Shown: positions 23,520 through 51,900, numbered from the stretch's first letter. The stretch is 64,000 nucleotides of DNA from Lingula anatina (GCF_001039355.2 NW_019773528.1:17240-81239), one strand, 5' to 3'. Numbers and translations: made by a program. The notes: a model not told the origin generated them from the sequence alone.

Positions 23520-24555
23520 AGAGAGAGAGAGAGAGAATATATAGTAGTACAGAATAATGATAGTAGAGGATATAAAGTATTATGTTCTTTTTTCCAGTCC
23601 CGGCTACGTGGACACTGACATCCTACCTAACGCAGGGGTCGACCCGGAGACCATTAAAGCAGTAAGGACACCGGACTTTTTTTTCTTTGTAAAGTCTCTT
23701 TTGAAACACAAGACTGCTTTGCAGAGTAAAAGGAAAATTCCTTACTGCCAAGTTGATCTTAAATAAATTGTCTGTACTCATTACTTCAAACATTGGAGAG
23801 CGGCTTAGCATGGGATTTATGGGATTTAAACAAAGTAACTGAAACAAAACCAAAAAGTCGATGTTATTACCACTAAAATACTTAAATATTTTAGAGGGTG
23901 TTTGAAAAAAATCTACTGTGGACCATATGTAACTCACTGTACAGAACAAGTTTTAAGTGCGCTCTAAGGCTGGGCTCCCATACCTAGTTCGATTTAATAG
24001 GATCGATCCATCTCCGAGGGTTTTTTCGCTAAACTGCTTTCAGCTTAAGCGGCTTAGATGTCTGACACGCCTTCTGAAGCCCAGTAGGCGTGACAGACAT
24101 CTAAGCCGCTTAAATTGATTGCAGTTTAGCAAGAATCCCCTCGGAGATAGATCGATCCACAGTTAGCACGATATGTTCTGGGAATGAAATGGTCCCTTTA
24201 AGACTATTTATGATTTTACCCATTTACTCGTACCTGGGTGACTTGCATGTCATTTGTTCCCAGGAGTTTTTGTACTGTATTTTTGTTGTATATTACTCAA
24301 ACACGTGTAGCATTAATCAAAATGCTATCTATCATAATTTTCATTTTTACTACAACATCTCTAATAATGAAATTCTTATTTTTCATTTTCTCCAAGTTTA
24401 CGGGACAGCTAAAGGACGCTCACCCCATAGGCAGATACGGTCAGCCAGATGACATAAGTGAGATCATAGTCACCGTTGCCTCAGACAGCGCGAGGTTTAT
24501 GACAGGGGCCGTTGTAGCGGTAGACGGTGGATTGCAATTAAGTGCTGCATTTTAA
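20416..24555 (+). CDS. Classical short-chain dehydrogenase/reductase (FabG-like), copy 1
   Basis: NAD(P)-dependent oxidoreductase of the classical SDR family; the substrate cannot be told from sequence. Exons: 20416-20452, 20849-20988, 21193-21285, 21555-21693, 22085-22125, 22521-22590, 23141-23177, 23598-23661, 24397-24555; phases agree and give 259 residues, a normal length. The cofactor motif TGASGGIG is at residues 12-19, NNAG at 92-95, catalytic Ser about 144, and YxxxK is Y157/K161. The C terminus GAVVAVDGG resembles bacterial 3-oxoacyl-ACP reductases. No signal peptide or membrane helix, so soluble. Intron 2 begins GTCTCT inside a (CT)n run, an unusual donor. A polyadenylation signal is at 25080-25085. 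It is about 93% identical to copy 2 (18 differences counted by eye). Confidence 0.92.
20989..21020. repeat. (CT)n microsatellite forming the SDR1 intron-2 donor
   Basis: The CT run starts at the second base after the exon end, so the donor hexamer is GTCTCT. The same arrangement occurs in copy 2 at 27906-27939. Confidence 0.9.
22672..22924. mobile_element. Inverted-repeat element in SDR1 intron 6
   Basis: Arms of nearly 60 bases: left AGGTCTTATAAACGGATTAG, right CTAATTCGTTTATAAGACTT, with the inner arm motif TCTTTTAGCACT / AGTGCTAAAAGA. A TA target duplication is possible. The same element sits at the matching position of SDR2 (29588-29854), so insertion predates the gene duplication. Confidence 0.75.
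23461..23536. repeat. (TA)n then (GA)n microsatellite in SDR1 intron 7
   Basis: TA run followed by a GA run, about 60 bases before exon 8. The same compound repeat, longer, is in copy 2. Confidence 0.95.
24000..24158. mobile_element. GATCGATCC palindromic element in SDR1 intron 8
   Basis: Two arms of about 75 bases starting GGATCGATCCATCTCC, with inner motif AAGCGGCTTAGATGTCTG repeated inverted. Related copies are at 46140-46370 and 62720-62912. SDR2 lacks it at the matching site, so it inserted after the gene duplication or was lost from copy 2. Confidence 0.75.
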
Positions 24556-25725
24556 AGGGAGGTGGAATTTTACAAACTAAAAAACTTTTGCAAAGGACTG
24601 ATGTGGGAAGCGTTTTACTTCCTTTCAGAACGAACAATAGATTTACAGCAAAGATGTAGAATACAGCTAATTTGAAAATACCAACGGAATGTATCGTATG
24701 TGATGCTGGTCTGATGGAATTTCAATAGCTTTACTTACCAAAGGTCTGAAAAAAAAAAGCTTGTTTTTTCCCCCCGCGAAGACGTCTCATTTCCCTCAGG
24801 AAAACCAACATGAATCTAGTAGTGAAATTACACGTTAAGCAAACGTCAACTGTCAAGAACAACCTTGGATGAGGACTTCATCTTTTAAAGGTGATTAAAA
24901 GATACTGCAAGTGATGGGAACTTTTCATTTCTTTTATTTACACCGTTCAGATTTACATATAAACACAGTCCACAGACTTTATTATTGCACTAACAGTTTT
25001 ACAGCTGTACTATTAAACATAAATCCAATTTTTTAATTGCTGTATACAGTGGTTAAACAGATACTGATAGAACTCTTGAAATAAACGTGTCGTATCTTTT
25101 TTTTTTCAATTGGGAATATTTACTTCTTTAACTTGATATGACCATTTAGAGAATCACACCTTTAAGCCGACTGTCGTGAAGTCTCCACATCTTTACATGT
25201 AGCATAATTGTTAAAGTAAAGTTTGCTACAATTTGTGGTCTTATACTTTCTTCTGTGAATCATTCAAGCCTTTTAAAAAAGGCAAATTACAGATTTGTTA
25301 ACTAGGTTTCACGAGTGCTGCTTGACACAGGATCCTCAATATTCTCCTCTTATGTTTATGAGAAAAACAAAAATCACTGAAAAAAAAAAAACAACAAAAA
25401 ACAAAATAGCCGTGACCAGCACCAACTTTTAACTATCATGCTGTATCCACTCACCCCAAACCTTAAACCTGACATCTATTTTAACACCCAATTACAATTT
25501 CTATTTTCCATACTATTTTTCAATAAAACATAAAATTGAAATCTTTACCAGAATACCAACCTGCCATCTATTGGCAATAACGAGAACATGGCAAGCACCA
25601 AAAAATAAGTTAGTAGGTCACAGATACAATTCCTGTGGTTGATGTTCAAGAAATATTTCAAATTTGAGGAAGACATTAATCATTCCAATATATGACCCAA
25701 AACGACTACACATTATGTCCGAAGC
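24556..25725. other. 3' flank of SDR1 and short 5' flank of SDR2
   Basis: Contains the likely SDR1 3' UTR with AATAAA at 25080-25085 and the duplication junction around 25626-25673. Only about 50 bases of the block before SDR1 remain before the SDR2 start codon, so copy 2 has a much shorter equivalent 5' region than copy 1. Confidence 0.6.
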
Positions 25726-31211
<5,486 letters not shown>

Positions 31212-31671
31212 AGAAGGGAGGTGAAATTTTACAAACTGATATGCACCATATACGAGAGTACAGGTCATTTTCAAAATAATAACGGAATGCATCTTACGCG
31301 ATGCGGTTCTCTTGTAAGTTTAACAAGTTTACTTTCAAAAGGTCTGGAAAACCGGGGTTTTTTTTGCGAAAACATCCCAATTGCCCTAAGAAAACAAACA
31401 TAAATCTAGTATTGAAATTGCATGTTTTGCAAACGTCAACTGTCAAGAACAACCTTGGATGAGGACTTCATCTTTTAAAGGTGATAAAAAAGACACTGCC
31501 AAGTGACGGGAACTTTTTATTTCTTTTATTTACACCGTTCAGATTTACATATAAACACAGTCCACAGACTTTATTATTGCACTAACAGTTTTTACAGCTG
31601 TACTATTTAACATACATCCACATTTTCACTGCTGTATGACATGGTTAAACATGTACTGATATAACTCTTGA

Positions 31672-31677
31672 AATAAA
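31672..31677 (+). terminator. Candidate polyadenylation signal of SDR2
   Basis: AATAAA in CTTGAAATAAACGTGTC; the same sequence follows SDR1 at 25080-25085. Confidence 0.5.
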
Positions 31678-32247
31678 CGTGTCATATCTTTTTTTTCAAT
31701 TGGGAATATTTACTTCTTTAACTTGATATGACCATTTAGAGAATCACACTATTAAGCCGACTGTCGTGAAGTCTTCACATCTTTATATAAAGCATAATGT
31801 AAAGTAAACTTTTATACAGTTTGTGGTCTTATTCTCTTCTGTGAATCATTCAAGCCTTTATAAAAAGGCAAATTGCAGATTCGTTCACCAGCTTTCATGA
31901 GTGCTGCTTGACACAGGATCCTCAATTCTCCTCTTATGTTCAGGAGAAAAACAAAAAACATTGAAAAAAAAAATCAAAAACGAAATAGCCGTGACCAGCA
32001 CCAACTTTCAACCTCCGTGCAGTACCCACTCACCCCAAAACACTTTAACTAATATATATTTTAATACCCAATTACAAATTCTTTTTTCCATACTCCATTT
32101 TTCAATAAAGCGTGAAATTTACATCCTGGCCATAATATCGACCTGCCATCTATTGGCAATAACGACAACATGGCGAGCACCAAAAAATAAGTTACTAAGT
32201 CACAGTAATAAGTCCACGTATATTACAATCTCAAGCACTTGATAATA

Positions 32248-34354
32248 TTAGAATATAGGAATGTAACTGTCTATCTTTGCCCGGTGTCTCTGTGCGACAC
32301 ACTCAGCTATCCAGATGATGTTACGACATTCCTGCTCTTTCAGCTTCACATAGCCGTAGAAGACGCCAAAGTGGAACTGGTTCATAAACCCGTTTATCAT
32401 CAACTTCACCTGGAATTATACAATAAGAGATTTTATAGATTATCAAACAGTATAATATATGCCAAATCATTGTTTTTATTCACCTTTAATTCTGTATTTT
32501 TTCCACCATGACACCTTAACAAATTTTCAGAATTAAAAAAAAAATCACCATATATTCTTTGCTCTTTTAAACCAAATTTGTAGGGATGCAAAAGGTAACA
32601 AGTGTTTCAGAAAGAGGTAAAATGGTCTATTGTTCAGTAGTTCAGGCATTTGTGGCAAATATTTCAGTATGGCAATAATTGTGAAGGGTGAAAAAAAAGC
32701 CCAAGTCACCTCATGTTCAAAGAATTTGTCTTCCAGAGTTTTCTCTCCTGGTCCAGTGCCTGACCCTTCAAACAACAACTTGTACTCCTAAAAATTAAAC
32801 ATTCAATTATGAGCATTAGGCAAATATCTCAAAAAGGTTAATAGCAGACTTAGGAGAAATCTTTTTTCTTGTGAAGGCTATTTTATCAGATTATCAAATA
32901 TATTTTTATTTGTAAATGCAAATTATGAATCAGCTTTAAGAAAGATGTTTTGAATACTGCATGCTGGAGAGAGAGAGAGAGAGAGAGAGAATATTATAGG
33001 AAACAAAATCGGGGCATTGTTGCCAAAAACTATATATAACAAAACTGCTAAGTAAACAAATTAAATTTTTATAAGTATCTCTCTTCATTTTCTCCCACAC
33101 ACTTCCCACAAATAATACTCACCCCATAATATTCCGACACAGCCCGGACCTGCTCGTAATCATCAGCCCTAGAGAGTGCGGCCAGGCCGTCAGGGTAGAG
33201 CTTGCCACAGCGCGGGTACAACTTGGCACGGTCCTCCTTGGACAGCTCAGTGCCAAACGAGTTGATGGTGATGATGAAGGCTCGTCTGTCTGCCTCAAAC
33301 TGAAATGGAAGTGACAACAGAATATATTCAAGGAAATGAAAACGTGTTCAATTACAGAGGATATGAATTCACTGAGCTTAGTTTCAAATAATATGATACT
33401 GAGCATTACAATGGTTTTTCTGTTTTCATCTAAAACTTAGTCATGTCCAAGTGTTGGTGTTAAAAAAATTAGCTGCATTCAAGGAATTTTTATCAGACTG
33501 ACTGTAAATTCAAACTTTCAACCCTTTCAGGTGTGGCCAGTCTCTTAGACCGAACAAACACATATCTCTACCAGTTTTAAATTTTATCACAGGGATGAGA
33601 CTGCCATTTAGTGAAAAAGTTGAAAAATATGGTGTAGGATCCAGGGGACTGCCTAGGCCAATGATATTTTTGGCTCCCAAAAAGTTTGAAAATCTGCCGA
33701 TAGTTGGTAAAATCTCACAATGCCCGTGTACTGTCCCATGGCAACCATGGTAAAGTATTTTAGACAGGCTGGTCAATAATCTCCAGAAAAAGACAGCCTC
33801 AATAAACCACTGAGTAGCAAAAGGGCACACAGACAGCTGTCTAGTAATAGGAATACTTACAGCCAGTGCCTCACACATGACCTCGGCAGTTGTCCCTCCC
33901 ATCTCCTTACAGAACTTATGGAAGTCCTCCAGGTAGGCTTTGTACAGTGTGTTCCTGATGATCTCAATGTTCATCTCGTCCAGATCCTGCTCAGAGATAC
34001 AGTCTATGAAGTAAGGAGCTGAAACAGGGGGAAAACAGTCACATTAAGGACAGTCTCAGTGGCTTTTACGCAGACTTCCCCCCCACTGCTCCCTTCTACC
34101 TCAACTCCAACCCTCTTCCTTCTCTCACAGAATAAATAAATAAATAAATAAACAAGGCAGCGATTTTTGATTATTATTGATTATTGATAGATTATTGATC
34201 CGGATCACCACCGAAAACTTATCGCTTCTAAGTTAACCTGTTTCCCACCTACCCTGAAAATTTCATCAAAATCAGTCCATAACTTTTTGAGTTATGTTGA
34301 TGACAAACAAACAGACAGACAGGGGTGAAAACATAACCTCCTTGGCGGAGGTGA

Positions 34355-34393
<39 letters not shown>

Positions 34394-36148
34394 AATAAAT
34401 AAGATTAACAACAACAATAACACGAAAATATGTAAATACCTGAAAATAAAAAGAAACATTAAAAAATTTTATTATAAAAACTGATGACATCCAGCACTGA
34501 CCTAGAGGTGTGTCTACCAGCACCGCGTTATACAACTCAGCAGGTGTGGCCGCCACATGTATGGCCTCCATCTGCTCAAAGCTGCCCAGGGGGTGACACT
34601 TGGGAATCAGCTCCGAGATAGAGCGCTGGTGGAGAGTACCCGTGATCAGTAGGATTATGTTGTCGATCATGTAGCTGTACCTGGGAAAGTGAAAGTGAAA
34701 CTGGTGTGATGAGAGGGCCATTATGAGCAGCTATTCTCTGAGAGAGTATATATCAAGAAATCTACTGGACTTTTGAGGGGAATGAAAAAATTACCAAGGT
34801 TAGAAGGCTCCAAATTAATTTTCAAATAGTTTTTCATCATCATCAGTGAGCATGACACATAAAATGTCATTTATGTTTTAAGTAACCTTTGTCTTAAATT
34901 GCATATGATATTGATAATGTTTTTTTTTTTTTTTGGGGGGGGGAGTGTAAAAAAAAACAAACAAACTGAATGCTTGAAAAAGCAAAATGGGATTAATCAA
35001 GAAAATGAAACCATTTAAATGGCTACTGCCATAAAGGGTGGATACTGTAATTGTCAGAAACAAATTATCAACTCCTACTTCTGTGTTTAATAACAGTATG
35101 TGAGCCATCTGAATATTTATATTAACTATTGACATGTAATCTTACATTTCTGATAGCATATGTATTATCAACAATCTACTTACGTGATATAGTCCAGGAA
35201 TGTAGATAGAGGTTCGACAGCATGATTCCGCATGTGTTGGAACTCAACCACTAGTTTATCTTTGAGTTTGTCATCTATTACAGATACAGAGAGAGGACTG
35301 GGCTCATTGGCAAGAAAGTTTCCATAGTCTGTGCTCTGGAGGTGGAGTTTTAAATCTGGAAACAAAACGATTCTTTTCATATAAACTTAATTATTATTAT
35401 TATTATTTATTTATTTTCTTTTTTTTACTTGTACCCAAGTTGACATAAATTCACATTTAATTATACACATTTACCAAAAGAGTTGATGTCTTGAGGATTA
35501 AGTCTTTTGGTGGTTTTGTTATATCAAAATGGTTTTAATCAACCTGTTAACAGCTTGCCAAAAAGCCAGGCAATTTTAGAATTAACTTTAAACGTTGACA
35601 GGCTACAGAAAATAACCACGTCTTGCTAATGAAGGGTTGTTACAGCAGGTTTCACCGACTCCTTTCAAATGCAACATGAAGTTGTCACATCATGTGCTCT
35701 CAAAGCTGAAGCCCAGGGAACCAATGTTAACAGAATATCAACACGTTAAATCGATTGACAAAGTTTAACATTCACAATGCCTGCATTATAATAAATTTAC
35801 AAGGAAAAAATATAGTCTTCGAATCGTCACAGCGTAATCTGATCAATGGCAGTCAATTTGACAGTCATTTGTCTGTGAAGGGTGTATGATTTAGTTATCA
35901 TGTGAAGTGCTGCACAATACTCTCAGTATCTGTAAAAGTCAGAATAAATGGGAACTGTCACTGTATGAGTGTCACTGAGTCTGAGTCCACCGGCGACACC
36001 GACTCACCAAAACACTTCTCTACTAACCATCTAAAGTATCACACTGTACAAGATTAAGGTAGTCTGTTTGCGTTAGGATCCCTCCCTTGAAGCCACGCAC
36101 CAGCCCCTCAAGGTAGCCATTGTCTATGTTGAAATCCAAGGCGCTCAT
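32248..36148 (-). CDS. ATP6V0D1: V-type proton ATPase subunit d, complete
   Basis: Subunit d of the membrane V0 sector, which links the central rotor to the proteolipid ring and couples ATP hydrolysis to proton pumping in lysosomes, endosomes and plasma membrane. Exons in gene order: 36148-36028, 35355-35184, 34680-34502, 34018-33861, 33299-33123, 32787-32710, 32409-32248. Phases agree and give 348 residues against 351 in human d1. Strongly conserved blocks include [67 protein letters not shown] and [12 protein letters not shown]. The protein has no membrane helix, as expected. Invertebrates often have one d gene, so the symbol follows the vertebrate d1 form. It is head-to-head with AHCY. Confidence 0.96.
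33591..33718. repeat. Interspersed repeat shared with an AHCY intron
   Basis: GATGAGACTGCCATTT, ATATGGTGTAGGATCCAGGG and CAATGATATTTTTGGCTCCC match, inverted, the stretch 45551-45680 in AHCY intron 7. Ends not defined; non-coding. Confidence 0.6.
34132..34400 (+). repeat. SINE-like or LINE-tail repeat bounded by (ATAA)n
   Basis: Between two (ATAA)n tracts lies a stretch with TTTCATCAAAATCAGTCCAT, AACTTTTTGAGTTATG and CCTCCTTGGCGGAGGT. I recognise this block as a widespread repeat of marine invertebrate genomes. The simple-repeat tail is typical of elements ending in short tandem repeats. Confidence 0.6.
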
Positions 36149-36427
36149 TTTCAGCAAAAAAATACTCCGTCCTGCAGCTACCACTATTGATTACCCTAGT
36201 ACAAAATGGTGGCTTGCACGTGATCACATGATCATGACCCTTTTCAAAATACTAGACGGCGCTGCTGAGCAAATGTCTGACTTTTGATTGGATATTTGAA
36301 AACAAATTTAAATACGACTTCCATTTATGGAAAATTAGGTCATATTTTCATATATAAAGAGAAATTGACCCCTTTTCTGCCTCTTTCAAATCAGACTCCA
36401 CGTGTGTTGTGTCTCGAAGACAGAATT
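36149..36427. promoter_or_regulatory. Bidirectional promoter region of ATP6V0D and AHCY
   Basis: Only 279 bases separate the two start codons. A palindromic E-box CACGTG is at 36217-36222, followed by TCACATGATCATGA. GCACGTGATCACATGA resembles the CLEAR element bound by TFEB/MITF factors at lysosomal and V-ATPase genes. AAAATGGTGGC at 36203-36213 resembles a YY1 site. No TATA box is clear. Binding is inferred from motif similarity only. Confidence 0.6.
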
Positions 36428-47122
<10,695 letters not shown>

Positions 47123-47574
47123 TTGGTGGATGACGTATCCATGGCAACCAGCGTTAAGGAGGTCGTCAATGGCTGCGGCTCACTGTGTTTGGGCAGCGTC
47201 CACTTCAGACAATTTAAGCATTTAAATAATGATTGAAATTAGTTTGGCACTTGAGCATTCATGTGACTGAAATTATGTGAACTGGCGTTGCATTGCCACG
47301 TGAAGACGGAACTCTCACCTTAGAAATTCTCTCAACAGAATTGTAATATTTTTCTCAAATTCTTATACGTATATTTAATCAGATGTGAAGGTCCAAATGT
47401 GATATTGTCAGCATTCTTGGTATCTGCTTGGTCGCATTGACTGAAAACAATTTACATTCTATGTCGTAATTTCTTACTTGTTAATCTCGATGTTTTTCAC
47501 TCCTTGGGTGTATGTACTGGTTATGGCATTTCATTTATTGTTCTCTGTGAGAATTGCGCGTCACCGGTGAGATC

Positions 47575-47580
47575 AATAAA
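47575..47580 (+). terminator. Candidate polyadenylation signal of AHCY
   Basis: AATAAA in GAGATCAATAAATACG, about 450 bases after the stop codon. A second AATAAA is at 47754-47759. Confidence 0.55.
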
Positions 47581-47759
47581 TACGTATTACTGCTCCGTCT
47601 TGCATTTTCCAGTTTTGTAAATGTTGTTCACAATTCTGTGTAAAAATAAAAAAAAACACGTCGTTGTATCTGGGGTAAGATGTAAGATCTAGGAAGCAAA
47701 ATGTTGTCCTCAACGGTAGCATTTTATGTAATAGGCGTTATTCAGACCTGGAAAATAAA

Positions 47760-48940
47760 GATTTAAAGTTTACTAGTATACTATTACCCGTGTTGCGTGA
47801 TAGTTCTTAACTCAGGATTAACAAGGAAGATTTGACTAGGGAGGGGAACGATTGCTTCACAGCTGCGTTGATTTGGAACTTTTTGCGCAGGTGTGACAGG
47901 AATGGCAGTCCGCTAGGAATCGCAGTCCGTTCCCCATTACTTTTTACAGGTGACATTCGTCCTATACACTAACCCCAATACTTCAACTAACCCTAACCTG
48001 TACTAATCGTATGGGACCCGGGGCTTCCGTTTTAGAACTGCCATTTCTGTCACACGGCTCACGGCCACTTGAACGAATTTCCCTACTCGTCCTCTTCAAA
48101 GTTGAGGCTTGTCAATATTTCATTGGCAAAGTTGAATTCATGCATCAGTGTTTACGAATATTAAATATTTATGAACATAAAGTAGTGCAATGCTTTCTTT
48201 TGTTTGATGTTTGTGACGGTGGACCAATTTCTTTCTCAATGCAAGCAAAACGGGTGATTTACATTTCCTCTGATACAGCCTGTGCGGGGTATTGAATAAT
48301 TCACCAGCATTTTCGGTAACTTCATGTAACGCCTTTGTTTGTAGTCCGAAATTCCTTATAATGCTTTGTTTAAAATCTAAAGAGATAAAGTAGGCATATT
48401 AATCTGATTAAGTAGTTCAAGAATCTTTTGTCTTGGTTTAATATTAAAGAGGGAGGGTCCCCACAAATTGACAGAATGTACCTGAGCAAGTGACGAGTGA
48501 ACATTAAATGATTTAAACTGTTTATTGCTGTCAGCGTTGGATTTCATCATAGCGATTTACACGTAAATATTTCGACCATGAATCTGGAAAGTGGTATTAA
48601 TGCGTGGTCCAACATACACGTATACAACGGTGTCCGTATTTCGTACCCGCTTGTAATTGATATCCATTGCTAAATTTGCGCGGTTCTGGACGTGGAGTCC
48701 TCCATGAAATCCCCTTTGCATCACGTGCCCCCTCCCAGTGTTTTTAAACCAGAATGATGTATGCCTTAAAGCACTATACGGGGAGGCCATCAGGGAATTA
48801 GCCGGCGTTGCTTTTAAGTGAGTCGGCCATATTTAGTTCGCTGATCTTGTTCTGAATGCGATCTTATACATTCTAAGGATCAGATTTGACTTGTATGGAG
48901 AGGTGTACTTTGCTTCATGTAGCCCCTCCCAGTGTATTCA
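47760..48940. other. No gene seen; intergenic with one short inverted repeat
   Basis: Inverted copies of GTGTGACAGRAATGGCAGT lie at about 47890-47910 and 48037-48056, ends of a probable 170-bp MITE. A half copy of the CATTCAGAA palindromic family is at about 48800-48865. Open frames at 48011 and 48557 show no domain. Confidence 0.45.
47889..48058. mobile_element. Short inverted-repeat element
   Basis: Left GTGTGACAGGAATGGCAGT, right ACTGCCATTTCTGTCACAC; no coding capacity. Confidence 0.5.
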
Positions 48941-49134
48941 ATGCAGTATGGCTCCACTGACTGAATTACCTCTCATTGCCGTACATTTCATCAATGTGGC
49001 GTGAAGATAAAAGTATATCTATGTGTCTCCAACTTCCTTTGTTTTTCAGTATACTTTACTGTCTGCTCTCTTTACTTTTAATACCAAAACAGGAACTGGT
49101 GACAAGTTTAGTCTGACAAGCACAACATGTATAG

Positions 49135-49136
<2 letters not shown>

Positions 49137-49201
<65 letters not shown>
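49137..49201. repeat. (TA)n microsatellite in array unit 1
   Basis: Absent from the matching place in units 2 and 3. Confidence 0.95.
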
Positions 49202-49203
<2 letters not shown>

Positions 49204-49902
49204 CACGTTTTCCTGGCATTAAATAATGTATAAGATGTAGGAATCATGGAGGAAGCCAAGCTGCTGTGAATTATCCATATCATATAGTATCACCTTGGTA
49301 TCCAGAGTAATAATAATAATATATATGATATATGGAAATTAAGAATAATGGGCGGAAAGGAGACGCTTGTTTTTCTTCTCGCCAACTTCGTGACACGCAA
49401 GGGAATACCCGGGGTGTCGAATACACCTAACTTATCTTAACAAAAAAAGCATGACTATGAACAGTAGCTATCGTTGCTGTCTCAGTTATGTCAGGATTTT
49501 TGCATTGATTGACCAAATCAAAAAAGTGTTAGAGGTCACCTCTCTATAATTTGCCGGGCTGGGGGATCGTCTGAACAGAAAACGACGCCTCCTCGACAAA
49601 AAAGGTTAGAGGATCTCTCTTCACTAACTTTGCTATTATTTCAGTGATATCGGGATATTTGCATTGATTGTCCAAGTCAAAAAGGTTAATAATTATAATA
49701 ACTGTCTAGTGTAGTAAAAAGTGCATCTGTGATCCTGGTAGAGGAGTTAGGGAGTAAAGATGCGAAGTTATAGCGTCGTATTTTGCCGTTCATGATTAGA
49801 CAGCAGGGCTAAAACAAGAGGTGTCACAGTGCTGGATTTTAATGTGTTACAGCACTGGATTTAAATTCATCCGTTTATCCTACAAAATAACTAAAACATG
49901 AC

Positions 49903-49909
49903 CGTCCCT

Positions 49910-49970
<61 letters not shown>

Positions 49971-49976
49971 AGAGAC
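49903..49976 (-). tRNA. tRNA-Asn (GTT)
   Basis: 74 bases on the minus strand, beginning GTCTCTGTGGCGCAATCGG. Acceptor stem GTCTCTG/CAGGGAC, anticodon loop CTGTTAA (GTT), T-loop TTCAAGC and B box GGTTCAAGCC. It is nearly the same as vertebrate tRNA-Asn. No intron. A TTTT pol III stop follows within about 10 bases. Confidence 0.95.
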
Positions 49977-50387
49977 CTATATACCTCACCTGAAGGCATT
50001 ATTTTTCACCTGGCGGACCTAATGACGGCAGGTATATTGAGATTTTATCTCACCGTCGCTAAGGCCTTTATGTATAAGGCCTCTGTGCTGATGATAACGC
50101 ATGATAAACTGTCCTGTGCAGGAATTTCTACGGGCCTGTTTAATGAATTACACTTTTATTGTTAGATTCTTTGGAGAATTTTTTCAAACATAAATATTTG
50201 CTCTACAGCACACAAATAATGTTTTGGTTATTTTAATAAAGAAATGGGTAATCGTAAAACAAATATTTATAATTGGAATACCCCATTTTGGGCAAAGTTA
50301 GGACTAAAATTCTGATGGGAATACTGAAACGTCATTTAAAGAAATCGCGAGAAAAAGCTTATAAAATGAGATTTGTATCACAATGTG

Positions 50388-50441
50388 CTGGGTTTGCTTG
50401 AACCAACAACCTTTTGGTTAACAACCGAACACTCTAGACGA
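50388..50441 (-). pseudogene. Decayed tRNA-Asn remnant
   Basis: Recognisable as GGTTTGCTTGAACCAACAAC and TTTTGGTTAACAACCGAAC, the 3' two-thirds of tRNA-Asn; the 5' part is lost. About 485 bases from the intact gene. Confidence 0.7.
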
Positions 50442-51386
50442 GACGTGGATGTGACAGTATCAGGTTCCGTAGAAATACGACTAGATAAGGCGTAGAAGAT
50501 TTTTAACCTTAAAAAGTTTGAAAACGTGTATATCATCACACAGTGTAAAATGCAGCATTATTCTGGCGGTTTTCAGTCCATTTTAGCATTTTTCTATAGT
50601 TTTTAGTGCAGGGTTGCTGGAGTACAGCAAAATTTTGTTGGAATAAATATGGCAAACTGTCGGTTACGAGCATTAGTTTACAGCCTTTTGGTAAAGTTAA
50701 AACACGCGGGCCCGTAGCCAGCAATATAAAAAAAGTGGTTCTTTTTCTGAAGAAGTGCACCTTTTACCGTGAGACCTTCATGTCCGCGCAAATTACGTTA
50801 CATACGCTGCTGCTATTGCTTTACCCATCCACACATTCTTTTTAATACCCATACCCTCTTGGAATCTTGCTTATCTAGACTGTTCATTGAACGCTATCCA
50901 TTTCCAGGTACGGCGCAGATCAAGCTTGAATTGAGGCAGATTGACGGAGATATCATTTAAAGATGCATTTGGACTCAGCGTCACTGAAGCATGGATTCAC
51001 AGTTATGCATATAAAACACTTCTACTATATGTAGCTTGTTATACGGCTCAACATGCCAATTAAGGGATATCGGAATTTATCACTCGATCAGCCATAAAGG
51101 AGATCAACACTTCACCGTCTTCAAATTGGTCTTTAATTGGGTCTACTATTCTGACCTACTTATCTGCCCCGATACAAAGCACAGAAGGCAAGCAAAAAAA
51201 AAAAAAATTAAATAATAATAACAATAAGAAGAAGAAGAAGAAGAAAATAAATGAATAAAATAAACAAACAAACGAATAAATAAAATATAATAAAGTAAAA
51301 TGAAATGAAATAAATAAATAAAAAATCCGTTCAAACGTCGTTTTCACGGTATTGTGAAACGGTGACGTTATACTTTTTGAAACTCT

Positions 51387-51647
51387 ATGGTGACATTTGG
51401 TCGGCTTTTGAGGAAGAAATTGACTTCAAACCCGTCTTTAATTGAACATTACATACGGGATAACATCTGGGTGGCGCTGGTTTATAGGAGAAAGTATCGA
51501 ACAAAACCACCCTTTTCACTGAATGACTCCTGTAAAATATTGTCTTCTTTACTTTTACGTTCTCACGAAGATAATATAAGAATAATAAAGAAATATCATG
51601 CCAAAGACATCAGTGGGCGAGGAAAAAGTATGAGGAAATGTGAGTAA
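51387..51647 (+). CDS. Unidentified 86-codon frame, array copy 1
   Basis: ATG-initiated open frame starting MVTFGRLLRKKLTSNPSLIE, basic, with no recognised domain. It ends AAATGTGAGTAA, where GTGAGT also reads as a splice donor, and a TTTCTTACAG acceptor follows at about 51713. A copy at 53209-53469 has one residue change. It may be non-coding sequence duplicated with the array. Confidence 0.2.
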   Translation: MVTFGRLLRKKLTSNPSLIEHYIRDNIWVALVYRRKYRTKPPFSLNDSCKILSSLLLRSHEDNIRIIKKYHAKDISGRGKSMRKCE

Positions 51648-51848
51648 TATGATATTGCATTAAAGTTCACACATTGTACATCACACGACGTGATATATTT
51701 CATTTCTTACAGATATAATGACCTTTCACAGAATACTGTCATCTTGATGCCTTCGTTTTCTTATTTAGAAATATTTGGGAAAAAAAATCTATCAAACAAA
51801 ATTCTCTTCCAATGGTTTCCGAAACACCACCACCAACATCATCAACAA

Positions 51849-51849
51849 C

Positions 51850-51899
<50 letters not shown>
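51849..51899. repeat. (AAT)n microsatellite in array unit 1
   Basis: Counterpart of 53692-53751. Confidence 0.95.

Positions 51900-51900
<1 letters not shown>

Larger units (their letters stand above)
19958..25625 (+). repeat. SDR tandem duplication, copy 1
   Basis: A segment of about 5.7 kb holding the first SDR gene with its flanks. The left end CATTAATCATTC recurs at 25674. The right end, around CTGCCATCTATTGGCAATAA, recurs at about 32143. Introns align as well as exons, so this is a DNA duplication and not a retrocopy. Confidence 0.85.

Noticed and set aside
24000-24158. microRNA precursor
   Set aside because: The hairpin is longer and more perfect than an animal pre-miRNA and has dispersed relatives, so a MITE is more likely; small-RNA data could reopen this.
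49830-50170. tRNA-Asn copies as heads of a tRNA-derived SINE
   Set aside because: Copies are tandem, the genes are intact with pol III stops, and no A-rich or simple-repeat tail with target duplications is seen.
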